Virus record (IMG/VR): IMGVR_UViG_3300009182_000042 | Coordinates: 20,053 to 84,052 of that record | Strand: one strand, 5' to 3' | DNA length: 64,000 bases | From: a virus | Shown: positions 51,510 to 59,585 of the stretch, piece after piece | Layout: each line of letters starts with the position of its first letter | Position numbering within the stretch: the stretch's first letter is position 1 | Made by a program: the position numbers and the translations under genes | The notes under the pieces: model-generated | What the model was told of the DNA's origin: nothing | Databases searched by the model: none | The model's input: only the letters and a program-made list of their open reading frames with translations

Positions 51510-51534
51510 TCTTAATCAAAAAATCTGTTATACT
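51506..51534 (+). promoter_or_regulatory. Sigma70-type promoter TTGATC-N17-TATACT for gene 61, leaderless geometry
   Basis: -35 TTGATC 51506-51511 overlapping the upstream stop codon, 17-bp spacer, -10 TATACT 51529-51534, then 6 nt to the primase ATG. No ribosome site fits in this gap. Confidence 0.72.
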
Positions 51535-51540
51535 TAGGCT

Positions 51541-52551
51541 ATGAGCCTAATCTCCGAGACACTCCAAGCACATTTACCTGGCAAGCGTAAACAAACTCCA
51601 AGCGGTTGGATTAGCTTTAACGCGGTGTGTTGTGACGACAAAAGACAGCGTGGCGGATTTATTGTCAATGCAGGGGATGCAGTTAGCTATCACTGTTTCA
51701 ACTGCGGGTTCAAATGCAGTTGGCAACCTGGCAGGCATATCAGTAAGAACATGAATAAATTCATGCGGGATCTTAATATTCCGGATGATATTATTAGTCA
51801 GCTGAGGTTGGAAGCACTTAGATTAGACGACAACAACACTACCGAAGTTCGCACAATAATTCCTAAGTTTGATACCAGAGCACTGCCATTAGATTCTAAA
51901 AGTTTTGCCGAATGGCAGACATTTCTCAAGATGACTGATGAGGATTATGAAATTCCGTCGGCGTTTTATAATGTAGTAGAATACCTAGCTCGACGAAAAA
52001 TAGATCCACTTGCTTATCCGTTTTATCATACTAACAAGGTTGGATTTAATAACAGAATTATTATCCCATTCTTATACAAAGGCGAAATTGTAGGTTGGAC
52101 CGCCCGTGCTGTGAATGATGTTCAACCTAAATATTTGAGTGAGCAACAACCTGGTTATGTGTTTAATTTAGACAATCAACTGGACGATAGAGAGTTCGTG
52201 ATTGTGAGTGAAGGGCCGTTTGATGCACTAAGTATTGATGGATGTGCATTGCTGGGCGCAGAAATTAAAGACAGTCAGAATTGGTTGCTTAAGCAATTAG
52301 GCAAAGAACTAATACTAGTGCCGGACAAGGATCATGAAGGCCCACGTACTGTAGAACAGGCAATCGAATATGGCTGGTCGGTAAGTATGCCAGATTGGCC
52401 AGACGGTGTCAAAGATATTAATGATGCTGTCATCAAGCTAGGAAGACTGGCAACATTATGGTTAATCGTAAGTGCTAAAGAATCAAACGCACTGAAAATT
52501 AGATTACGAGTAAAACAATGGTTTAAGGAACAACATGAACAAAATACTTGA
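51541..52551 (+). CDS. gp61: DNA primase (gp61-like)
   Basis: A 336-aa protein (T4 gp61 is 342 aa). The N-terminal zinc-binding part has CC followed by YHCFNCGFKC. The Toprim-type catalytic centre is VIVSEGPFDALSIDG with the glutamate, followed by ELILVPDKDHEGPR with the DxD-type acidic pair. KVGFNNRIIIPFLYKGEIVGWTAR is the family core. It makes RNA primers together with helicase gp41. Downstream follow a 37-aa ORF, a carbamoyltransferase and gene 41, all co-directional. Confidence 0.92.
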   Translation: MSLISETLQAHLPGKRKQTPSGWISFNAVCCDDKRQRGGFIVNAGDAVSYHCFNCGFKCSWQPGRHISKNMNKFMRDLNIPDDIISQLRLEALRLDDNNTTEVRTIIPKFDTRALPLDSKSFAEWQTFLKMTDEDYEIPSAFYNVVEYLARRKIDPLAYPFYHTNKVGFNNRIIIPFLYKGEIVGWTARAVNDVQPKYLSEQQPGYVFNLDNQLDDREFVIVSEGPFDALSIDGCALLGAEIKDSQNWLLKQLGKELILVPDKDHEGPRTVEQAIEYGWSVSMPDWPDGVKDINDAVIKLGRLATLWLIVSAKESNALKIRLRVKQWFKEQHEQNT

Positions 52552-52648
52552 TTTGTTATTGTGGCCATGGCATCGTTGGCAAGATCACAAGATGTATAAG
52601 AAAAAACTAGAGGAACTACGGAAAAGAGATCCGTTTATCTACAAATGA
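52535..52648 (+). CDS. Conserved 37-aa micro-ORF between gene 61 and carbamoyltransferase
   Basis: The ORF starts ATG at 52535, overlapping the primase 3' end by 17 bp, and its stop overlaps the next start (ATGA). The product is Trp- and Lys-rich: an N-terminal LLLWPWHRWQDHK followed by KKKLEELRKRDPFIYK. I recall very similar tiny ORFs ending RDPFIYK in cyanophage-like T4 relatives, so it is likely a real gene. An amphipathic, possibly membrane-surface N-terminus is suggested by the Trp cluster. Function unknown. Confidence 0.7.
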   Translation: MNKILDLLLWPWHRWQDHKMYKKKLEELRKRDPFIYK

Positions 52649-54114
52649 TCAGTTGGGGAATAAGCGCCAACAGTCACGATGCGGCACTGGCTGTGTTTGC
52701 TGACGAAAAACTAGTCTTTGCTAGTCACGCCGAACGATTCAGTGGTGTAAAGAATGATAGAGATCTCAATAAAGAATTAGTTGCCTATGCCAAACGATTT
52801 GGAGATCCCGGAAAGGTGTATTGGTATGAACAACCCTTTAAGAAAACACTTAGACAATTATGGGCTGGGCAGGGCTGGAAACGTAGAGACAACGATATCG
52901 ATATTTACATGGCCCGTTATGAAATCAATGCTCCGATAGAGTATGTTAGTCATCATCATAGTCATGCGGCCGCCGGATATTATACTAGTGGATTCGATGA
53001 AGCATGTGTTTTAGTCATAGATGCCATTGGCGAATTTGAAACTATGACTATATGGCAAGGCACTGGAGACAAACTTAAGAAAGTATGGAGTCGAAGTTAT
53101 CCACACAGTATTGGTTTATTTTATAGTGCAATGACACAGCGTATTGGACTAAAACCCAATGAAGACGAATATATCACTATGGGTATGAGTGCATACGGAC
53201 GTCATAAAGATTATCTACACGCCATGTATACTGATTTTATACAAGATCCTAATAAATTTAAATTTAAAAAGAACTTGCACAGAGGATGTCAAAACTGGCG
53301 TCCAGATTTAACCATTGCAGATAGTTTCGAAATCGCCGCCAGTACTCAACTAATGTATGAACATTTATTCTGTAATGCATTAGAATTGGCACAGAAATTA
53401 ACCAAAAGTAAAAATTTAGTCCTCATGGGAGGATGTGCGTTAAATTGCTTGGCTAATCGTTACACAGGTAATTATTTTGATAAAACATGGATTATGCCCA
53501 ACCCAGGAGATGCGGGTAGTGCTATAGGTGCAGTTCTGGCAAAACATCCTACATGGAAGGATTCTACAGATTGGTCCAATAATTTCTTAGGTTACGATAT
53601 GGGGTATCGTGTGAGCAATGAAGAAATTGTAGAATATATTACACAAAACAAAATTTGTGGACTAGCTCGCGGACGTGCAGAATTTGGACCAAGAGCATTG
53701 GGCAATAGAAGTTTATTGGCAGATCCCCGCGGTGAAGATATAAAGGATAAGGTAAATGCAATCAAACAACGACAAGAATTTAGACCTTTTGCTCCGGCGA
53801 TACTTGAAGAGCTTGTGGATATGTATTTTGATATGCCTCGCGGTTGGGATCGCAGTAGGTATATGCAAGTGGTCGCTCGTTGTAGGCATCCTCAGCTTTA
53901 TCCTGCTATCACTCACTGTGATGGAACTAGTCGTGTACAAACTGTACCGGATGATGGCAGCCCGTTTAGAAAACTGTTAGAGTTATGGTACAAAGAGACT
54001 GGATGCCCTATGCTACTTAATACCAGTTTAAATATCAAAGGCAAACCCATGGTGAACGACCATGCAGATTCAAAAAACTTCGAACGCCATTATGGTGTTA
54101 AAGTGTTTAATTAG
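52645..54114 (+). CDS. Carbamoyltransferase (NodU/CmcH/TobZ family)
   Basis: A 489-aa protein. The N-terminal Kae1/ASKHA-type half has SWGISANSHDAALAVF, HAERFSG, EYVSHHHSHAAAGYYTSGF, and then DEYITMGMSAYG. NLVLMGGCALNCLANR and GDAGSAIGAVL follow, then the YrdC-like C-terminal part GRAEFGPRALGNRSLLADPR and CPMLLNTSLNIKG.P. The family transfers a carbamoyl group from carbamoyl phosphate through an adenylate to hydroxyl groups. The phage substrate is unknown; a modified base or a surface glycan are candidates. It lies between primase and helicase, with ATGA overlap to the micro-ORF. Confidence 0.92.
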   Translation: MISWGISANSHDAALAVFADEKLVFASHAERFSGVKNDRDLNKELVAYAKRFGDPGKVYWYEQPFKKTLRQLWAGQGWKRRDNDIDIYMARYEINAPIEYVSHHHSHAAAGYYTSGFDEACVLVIDAIGEFETMTIWQGTGDKLKKVWSRSYPHSIGLFYSAMTQRIGLKPNEDEYITMGMSAYGRHKDYLHAMYTDFIQDPNKFKFKKNLHRGCQNWRPDLTIADSFEIAASTQLMYEHLFCNALELAQKLTKSKNLVLMGGCALNCLANRYTGNYFDKTWIMPNPGDAGSAIGAVLAKHPTWKDSTDWSNNFLGYDMGYRVSNEEIVEYITQNKICGLARGRAEFGPRALGNRSLLADPRGEDIKDKVNAIKQRQEFRPFAPAILEELVDMYFDMPRGWDRSRYMQVVARCRHPQLYPAITHCDGTSRVQTVPDDGSPFRKLLELWYKETGCPMLLNTSLNIKGKPMVNDHADSKNFERHYGVKVFN

Positions 54115-54118
54115 AAAG

Positions 54119-54124
54119 TATAAT
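54119..54124 (+). promoter_or_regulatory. -10-like TATAAT directly upstream of gene 41
   Basis: A perfect TATAAT ends 5 nt before the helicase ATG. Seventeen bp upstream is only a poor -35 (TGTTAA). Same close box-to-ATG geometry as gene 61. Confidence 0.35.
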
Positions 54125-54129
54125 AGCAT

Positions 54130-55548
54130 ATGGCACAAAATATAGAATACGGTTATGATGTACAGAAATTGTACTTGGAAATGATGTTGAGTGATGCAAC
54201 CACCTTTGTGCGTTGCCAATCTATCTTTGATCCCACACTATTTGATCGCAAACTGCAAACCACCGCAGAATTTATGAAAAAGTATGTGGAAGATCACAGC
54301 ATATTACCTACGATAGATATTATTAATGCGGCAACCAGTCAGAGTTTCAAACCCGCCGAAAATTTAAAAGATGAACACTTTGATTGGTTAATGAGTGACT
54401 TTGAAACTTTTATTCGACACAAAGGTCTTGAGCGAGCGATTCTTGAAAGTGCTGATTTGCTGGAGAAAGGTGAGTACGGTCCTGTGGAAGAAAAAATCAA
54501 GGCCGCAGTACAAGTAGGCTTGACCAAAGACATGGGCACTGACTATTTCTTAGACCCACGTGCCAGACTCATGCGAATCAAAGACAACAACGGACAAATT
54601 TCAACTGGATGGAAAGCCGTCGATGACAAATTGTTTGGTGGTATGAACCGAGGAGAACTTAATATTTTTGCCGGAGGATCTGGTGCTGGTAAATCGTTGT
54701 TCTTGGCTAACTTGGGTATCAACTGGGCGTTGCAAGGATTGAATGTGGTATACTTAACGCTGGAACTCAGCGAAGAATTAGTCAGTATGCGCATGGATGC
54801 TATGCTAACGGGATTGGCTACTCGCGAGATTTTTAAAAATATCGATGACGTAGAAATGAAGATCAAAATGATTGGTAAGAAAAGCGGAACTTATCAAGTG
54901 AAATATATGCCGAGTGGTAAGACTGCAAATGATATTCGTGCATATCTTAAGGAATATGAAATCAAGATGGATCGTAAGGTTGATGTGTTACTGGTTGATT
55001 ATTTAGATTTGTTAATGCCCATGGGTAAGAAAATCAGTGCTGAAAACTTGTTTGTTAAGGACAAATATGTATCGGAAGAATTGCGCAATTTGGCCATGGA
55101 AAAGAAGTGTATTTTTGTAACTGCGGCGCAGTTGAATCGTGGTGCTGTGGAAGAAGTTGAGTTTGATCACAGTCATATTAGCGGCGGATTAAGCAAGATT
55201 CAAACAGCGGATAACGTGTTTGGTATTTTTACAAGTCGTGCCATGCGTGAGCGGGGACGCTATCAAATTCAACTGATGAAAACACGTTCAAGCAGTGGTG
55301 TTGGGCAGAAGATTGATTTAGAGTTTGATGTTGATAGTTTGCGTATCAGTGACTTGGCAGAAGAAGATGGCTATGGAAATCACAACAGTCAAAGTGCAGG
55401 CAGTACACTACTGAACAGTATTAAGCAACGTCAAACGGTAGCACAAGAAGATCCAACAGTGGGTGCGCCGGCACCAAAAGTACGTGCAGAAGTGGCCAGT
55501 AGTAAATTAAGAGACTTGTTAAATAATCTACCAACTGACGACTCGTAA
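54130..55548 (+). CDS. gp41: Replicative DNA helicase (gp41, DnaB-like)
   Basis: A 472-aa protein (T4 gp41 is 475 aa). The RecA-like domain starts STGWKAVDDKLFGGMNRGELNIF; Walker A GGSGAGKS is at residues 182-189 (K188); then NVVYLTLELSEELVSMRMDA, Walker B DVLLVDYLDLL, and TAAQLNRGA and QLMKTRSS motifs typical of DnaB-family motifs 3-4. The hexamer unwinds DNA ahead of the fork and binds gp61. Confidence 0.95.
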   Translation: MAQNIEYGYDVQKLYLEMMLSDATTFVRCQSIFDPTLFDRKLQTTAEFMKKYVEDHSILPTIDIINAATSQSFKPAENLKDEHFDWLMSDFETFIRHKGLERAILESADLLEKGEYGPVEEKIKAAVQVGLTKDMGTDYFLDPRARLMRIKDNNGQISTGWKAVDDKLFGGMNRGELNIFAGGSGAGKSLFLANLGINWALQGLNVVYLTLELSEELVSMRMDAMLTGLATREIFKNIDDVEMKIKMIGKKSGTYQVKYMPSGKTANDIRAYLKEYEIKMDRKVDVLLVDYLDLLMPMGKKISAENLFVKDKYVSEELRNLAMEKKCIFVTAAQLNRGAVEEVEFDHSHISGGLSKIQTADNVFGIFTSRAMRERGRYQIQLMKTRSSSGVGQKIDLEFDVDSLRISDLAEEDGYGNHNSQSAGSTLLNSIKQRQTVAQEDPTVGAPAPKVRAEVASSKLRDLLNNLPTDDS

Positions 55549-55586
55549 ATCTTTGTAATTTTAGCCAAAGAGATAAGTATGTATAT

Positions 55587-55592
55587 TATACT
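55587..55592 (+). promoter_or_regulatory. -10-like TATACT upstream of the 147-aa gene
   Basis: TATACT identical to the -10 of the three strong early promoters, ending 11 nt before the ATG at 55604. No -35 at 17 bp. Weak candidate. Confidence 0.25.
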
Positions 55593-55603
55593 GATGACAC
55601 ACC

Positions 55604-56047
55604 ATGGAACTATACCACTTACGCAGTCTAGACGATCCGTTAACAAAAGTTGTTAAAGACGATCCTGTTCGACCACATATTCCTATGGATCAGAGGATCA
55701 ACGAAGCCGCTGAAATTTTGATACTTCGTGCAGGAGAAGAAATTTTAGCCGCTACCTGTTTGCAATGGCTCAAAGATATTCCCAAAGATGAAGCAGATCT
55801 CATCAGCATGGACAAAAGCAAAGATACTGCGGTATTCTACACTATCTGGAGTTACAAACCTGGTGCAGGCGCGGAACTGATCAAACAGGCTGCCGAGTGG
55901 ATTCTTAAAGAATTTTCGGATGTGAAAGACATTGTTACCCTAAGTCCCCAGACTGAAATGGCCCGTAGATTTCACTTGAAAAACGGGGCTACAGTGCATA
56001 AAGAAAACGAAACCTCAGTCAACTATCAGTACTATCATAAAGAATAA
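55604..56047 (+). CDS. GNAT-acetyltransferase-like small protein
   Basis: A 147-aa protein. Central strands EILILRAGEEILAATCLQWL and a segment TAVFYTIWSYKPGAGAELIKQAAEWILKEF resemble strands and helix 3 of GNAT folds, and the ending VTLSPQTEMARRFHLKNGATV resembles the GNAT C-terminal 'A...F..K.GF' part. The canonical R/QxxGxG/A acetyl-CoA loop is replaced by YKPGAGAEL, so catalysis is uncertain. The gene lies between helicase and the fibre block. Confidence 0.45.
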   Translation: MELYHLRSLDDPLTKVVKDDPVRPHIPMDQRINEAAEILILRAGEEILAATCLQWLKDIPKDEADLISMDKSKDTAVFYTIWSYKPGAGAELIKQAAEWILKEFSDVKDIVTLSPQTEMARRFHLKNGATVHKENETSVNYQYYHKE

Positions 56048-56052
56048 AAACG

Positions 56053-56060
56053 GTTAAATA
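56053..56060 (+). promoter_or_regulatory. Late-type promoter box GTTAAATA for the second fibre block
   Basis: GTTAAATA ends 23 nt before the ATG at 56084, with ribosome site aaggac between. Confidence 0.42.
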
Positions 56061-56083
56061 CTAGTTAATAAGGACTGGTATTC

Positions 56084-56743
56084 ATGAGCAAAACCGTACA
56101 TTCACTAAAATTAGTACCATACGATAGCGTCGACTTAGATAGGCTAACCTATGCTCCGGGCGATGTGGTTTACGATGTAACCAACGGCACCATTCGACTG
56201 ATGAACGGCGTGACCTTGGGCGGTACCAGCATAATAACTGCTACCAAGTTAATTACTACCTTGTCCGGTTATGTGACTAATGGCGGCCTAACAACAACAT
56301 TATCAACTTATGATACCATTAGTGCTAGAAATACAGCATTAGCTAACTATACAACCACTACAGCATTGGCCGCAAATTATGTGTCTAATACCGGATTAAC
56401 AACGGCATTAACCAGTTATGTAACAAGCAGTGGATTGACAACCACGTTGAACAGTTATGTAAGCAGTAGTGGATTGACAACTACATTGGCTGGATATGTG
56501 TCCACTGGTAATGCTAAATTTACTGTTACAGGTACTACAGGAACAGCCACAATCAGTGCAAATGCCGGCACATTAACATTTGCCAGCAACAACGGCGTGA
56601 CCATAGGTGCAAGTGGAACAACCATAACAGTTGGCACCCCGCAAGATTTGCGCACAACAGCAACACCCACATTTGCTGGCGCTGTAATTGGTGGCACCAA
56701 TATAAGATCATTTGCCATCGCAATGGCAGCGGCAATGGCATAA
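56084..56743 (+). CDS. Short fibre protein with YVSSSGLTTTL repeats
   Basis: A 219-aa protein. Residues ~60-145 contain about five imperfect 15-residue repeats of the type (S/N)YV.SSGLTTTL, which suggests a triple-stranded beta shaft. The start contains YDSVDLDRLTYAPGDVVYDVTNGTIRLMNGV, a collar-like attachment domain often seen in phage fibres. The C-terminal part FTVTGTTGTATISANAGTLTF... resembles shaft units of the adjacent fibre. Trimeric fibre inferred. Confidence 0.68.
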   Translation: MSKTVHSLKLVPYDSVDLDRLTYAPGDVVYDVTNGTIRLMNGVTLGGTSIITATKLITTLSGYVTNGGLTTTLSTYDTISARNTALANYTTTTALAANYVSNTGLTTALTSYVTSSGLTTTLNSYVSSSGLTTTLAGYVSTGNAKFTVTGTTGTATISANAGTLTFASNNGVTIGASGTTITVGTPQDLRTTATPTFAGAVIGGTNIRSFAIAMAAAMA

Positions 56744-56751
56744 GGACTAGC

Positions 56752-58845
56752 ATGACATATCAGATACAATTGAGAAGAGATTCGGCAGCTAACTGGACAG
56801 CAGTTAATCCCGTATTGGCGGCCGGTGAGCCGGGGTTAGAAACAAACACTGGTCGTATCAAATACGGCGATGGTGTTACACATTGGAACAGTTTGAATTA
56901 TCCCACACTGTATTCAACACCAACTCCAGCCAGTGCGTTGACAGGTACCACATTACCTCCAAACATTTTAAACAGCAGTCTTACCAGTGTTGGAACACTG
57001 GCCAATCTCACAGTGACAAACACCATCATTGGTAGTATAAGTGGCAATGCTGTAACTGCAAACACTGCCACAAACGCAACTTCAGCGCAATCGGCTGTGT
57101 CAGCTACCACAGCCGGCACAGCAACTACACTAGCTGGCGGTAGTAATCTTCAACTGGTATATCAAACAGGCACTGGACAAATTGCCTATATAAATTCGCC
57201 AGCAGCCTCAACTGCCAATCAATTCTTAAGCAGTAATGGCAGTGTGTTTGCTTGGAGTCAAGTACCCGCGGCAGCCGCTGGCACACTTACAGGCACCACA
57301 CTTAATTCCACAGTGGTAACTTCCAGTTTGACCAGTGTGGGTACACTGACTAACCTCACAGTGACCAATACCATTACAGGCAGTGTGAGCGGATCCGCAG
57401 GCAGTATTGGTGCAGGTAATATTACGGGCACCACATTGGCAAGTGGCGTTATTACCAGCAGTTTGACTACTGTTGGAACTCTAGCCAACCTAATTGCCAC
57501 CAATGCCACAGTGAACAACAGTTTGGGTGCAAACACCGGTATCACCACAACAGCCACATCTTTTCCCCTGGTAAACACCACAGCTACCACAGTGAACTTT
57601 GCAGGAGCGGCCACAACAATCAATATGGGTGCCGCTACTGGCACCACCACAATCAATAACAACATAAGCACTGGCGGCAATATAACATTAACCACTGCTA
57701 CGCCAACCATTAATTTCAACAATACTGCACCAACAATTGCCACCAATAGTGCCAGTAGTACTGCAACCATATTCAATACCAATGCAACCACAGTTAATGC
57801 ATTTGGTGCAAGTACAGCAACCACACTGGGCGCCAGTACCGGTACTACCACAATAAACAGTGTAACAATCACTTATCCAAATGTCACAACTGTTAACTAC
57901 AACGGTGCAAATCCCACATTGGCCACCACATCAACAGGAACTGTGACACTGTTCAACACAACTGCCACTGGAGTCTCAGCATTTGGAGCTGCCACATCCA
58001 TTGGTATTGGCGCCGCTACTGGCACCACCACAATCAATAATGCCACAGTTACACTGGCCAACGCCACAGCTTTCAACATAAATGGATCCGGTACTCCGAC
58101 CATTGCATCCACACAAACAACAGTTAATCTGTTTAATGCTACCACAACTACCATAAACTTCGGTGGCGGAACCAGCACTCAATTAAACATGGGTGCCGCC
58201 AATGCAGGCACAACAACCATTGCCAGTGCTACTGTTACATTGAGTAACGCAACCTTGAATCTCAACAATGCCGCTCCAACGATTGCAACCACAGCTACAA
58301 CAGGACCCGCCGCAGTACTGAATACGAATATTTTAAGTGTAAATGCATTCGGTGCCGCCACAGCAGTAGCAATTGGTGCCGCTACTGGTACTACTACAAT
58401 CAACAATGCCACAGTGACATTGGGCAATGCTACAACTTTAAACATCAATGGTGTAAGTCCAACTGTCGCAAGTTCCAGTACTGGTACATTGACACTATTC
58501 AATACCAACTTGTTGACTGTTAACGCATTTGGGGCGGCCACGACCGTGGCTATCGGAGCGTCTACCGGATCAACACAGATCAATAATCCAACGCTGTCCT
58601 TGCCCAATGCCACCAGCTTGACCATGAATGGTGCAAGTCCGAGTATTGGTACTACCAGTACTGCCACTGCCAGTGTGTTCAATACTGCCGCACTAACTGG
58701 TAACATATTTGGAGCCGCCACATCAGTCAACATTGGAAATACTACTACAGCCGCACAAACAGTCAACATTGCACAGCCAGTACAGGCGCCAGTAGTTATA
58801 ATATTGGTACAGGTGCGACACTTACAGCAACTACTAAAACACTAA
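56752..58845 (+). CDS. Tail fibre, 5' part of a frameshifted gene
   Basis: 697 aa as read. Residues 1-50 (QIQLRRDSAANWTAVNPVLA..EPGLETNTGRIKYGDG..W) form the Mtd-type N-terminal attachment domain common in phage fibres. A long shaft of about nine imperfect units follows, with NTNATTVNAFGAATSV.IGAATGTTTINN consensus. The last ~20 residues (QAPVVIILVQVRHLQQ...) are unlike anything before and end at 58845. The adjacent -1 frame continues the repeat pattern at once (TGASSYNIGTGATLTATTKTLNIG). A single extra G in the GCACAGCCAGT context near 58776 would restore a 934-aa protein to 59555. Confidence 0.8.
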   Translation: MTYQIQLRRDSAANWTAVNPVLAAGEPGLETNTGRIKYGDGVTHWNSLNYPTLYSTPTPASALTGTTLPPNILNSSLTSVGTLANLTVTNTIIGSISGNAVTANTATNATSAQSAVSATTAGTATTLAGGSNLQLVYQTGTGQIAYINSPAASTANQFLSSNGSVFAWSQVPAAAAGTLTGTTLNSTVVTSSLTSVGTLTNLTVTNTITGSVSGSAGSIGAGNITGTTLASGVITSSLTTVGTLANLIATNATVNNSLGANTGITTTATSFPLVNTTATTVNFAGAATTINMGAATGTTTINNNISTGGNITLTTATPTINFNNTAPTIATNSASSTATIFNTNATTVNAFGASTATTLGASTGTTTINSVTITYPNVTTVNYNGANPTLATTSTGTVTLFNTTATGVSAFGAATSIGIGAATGTTTINNATVTLANATAFNINGSGTPTIASTQTTVNLFNATTTTINFGGGTSTQLNMGAANAGTTTIASATVTLSNATLNLNNAAPTIATTATTGPAAVLNTNILSVNAFGAATAVAIGAATGTTTINNATVTLGNATTLNINGVSPTVASSSTGTLTLFNTNLLTVNAFGAATTVAIGASTGSTQINNPTLSLPNATSLTMNGASPSIGTTSTATASVFNTAALTGNIFGAATSVNIGNTTTAAQTVNIAQPVQAPVVIILVQVRHLQQLLKH

Positions 58846-58970
58846 ACATTGGTACGAGCGGCGTCAGCGGCTCGACCACAACAATCAATATTGGCAGTAG
58901 TTTTGGCACAACCACAACCATTAATGGTGCCAAACTAGCGGCAGGCTCTGCTAGTATTGCCCCACTACTC

Positions 58971-59555
58971 ATGGTATCGGGCACCAACTTGACCACAGCG
59001 GCCGCAGGCGCAATTGAATACGACGGTACTGTATTTTATGCAACACCAGCAGCCAGCACAAGAAGTGTGGTGGCCGCAGAACAATTTACAGTGCTAACTA
59101 CAGCATATTCAGCCACATTGAATCAAACAGGCGCACAAAAACTGTTTAACACCAGTACCACTGGAGCCATCACCTTGCCAGTCGGCCTTTATCAATTTGA
59201 ATGTCAATTTAACCTGTCTAGCATGAGCAACACCAGTAGTAGTTTTGGGTTTGCTGTGGGCGGCACAGCAACCATTACTTACTATTACTATTGCGAGGCT
59301 AACAAATCCGCAAGTTTATCCACAGCTGGTACACCTCATCAAACATTCAGCACAGCGGCCAATACCACACTGGTAGCCAACAGCGCAGGAACTAACGGCA
59401 TAGCATTCATTAAAGGGTATATCAACATCACAGTGGCAGGCACAATTATCCCGCAATTCAGTTTGTCAGCCGCTGTACAGGCCACAGTAGGTATTGGTTC
59501 TTACTTCAAGATATCACCACTAAGTACGGGTAATATTGTAGGTAACTGGTCATAA
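58971..59555 (+). CDS. Tail fibre, 3' part (C1q/TNF-like tip) of the frameshifted gene
   Basis: Continuation of the preceding fibre in the -1 frame. The frame is open upstream to at least 58743, and its shaft repeats extend back to about 58780. The first in-frame ATG is at 58971, but there is no ribosome site there, so it is probably not an independent gene. The C-terminal ~150 residues (ALGLYQFECQFNLSS-like strand, GFAVGGTATITYYYYCE, TNGIAFIKGYINITVAGTIIPQFSLSAA) look like a C1q/TNF-type jelly-roll tip, the receptor-binding part. Full-length gene would be 56752-59555. Confidence 0.6.
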   Translation: MVSGTNLTTAAAGAIEYDGTVFYATPAASTRSVVAAEQFTVLTTAYSATLNQTGAQKLFNTSTTGAITLPVGLYQFECQFNLSSMSNTSSSFGFAVGGTATITYYYYCEANKSASLSTAGTPHQTFSTAANTTLVANSAGTNGIAFIKGYINITVAGTIIPQFSLSAAVQATVGIGSYFKISPLSTGNIVGNWS

Positions 59556-59558
59556 CGC

Positions 59559-59566
59559 GATAAATA
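59559..59566 (+). promoter_or_regulatory. Late-type promoter box GATAAATA for the right-end giant gene
   Basis: GATAAATA, 19 nt before the ATG at 59586, with ribosome site ggagaa between. Same box as at 888-895 and 34800-34807. Confidence 0.5.
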
Positions 59567-59585
59567 TAGCAACGGAGAATTTTTA

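Noticed and set aside
58770-58800. Programmed -1 ribosomal frameshift
   Set aside because: No X XXY YYZ slippery heptamer or downstream pseudoknot is apparent. A missing base explains the break more simply.
56300-58840. Possible variable repeats of a diversity-generating retroelement
   Set aside because: No reverse transcriptase or template repeat was seen in the window. Repeats are regular fibre-shaft modules without adenine-specific variation that I can see.
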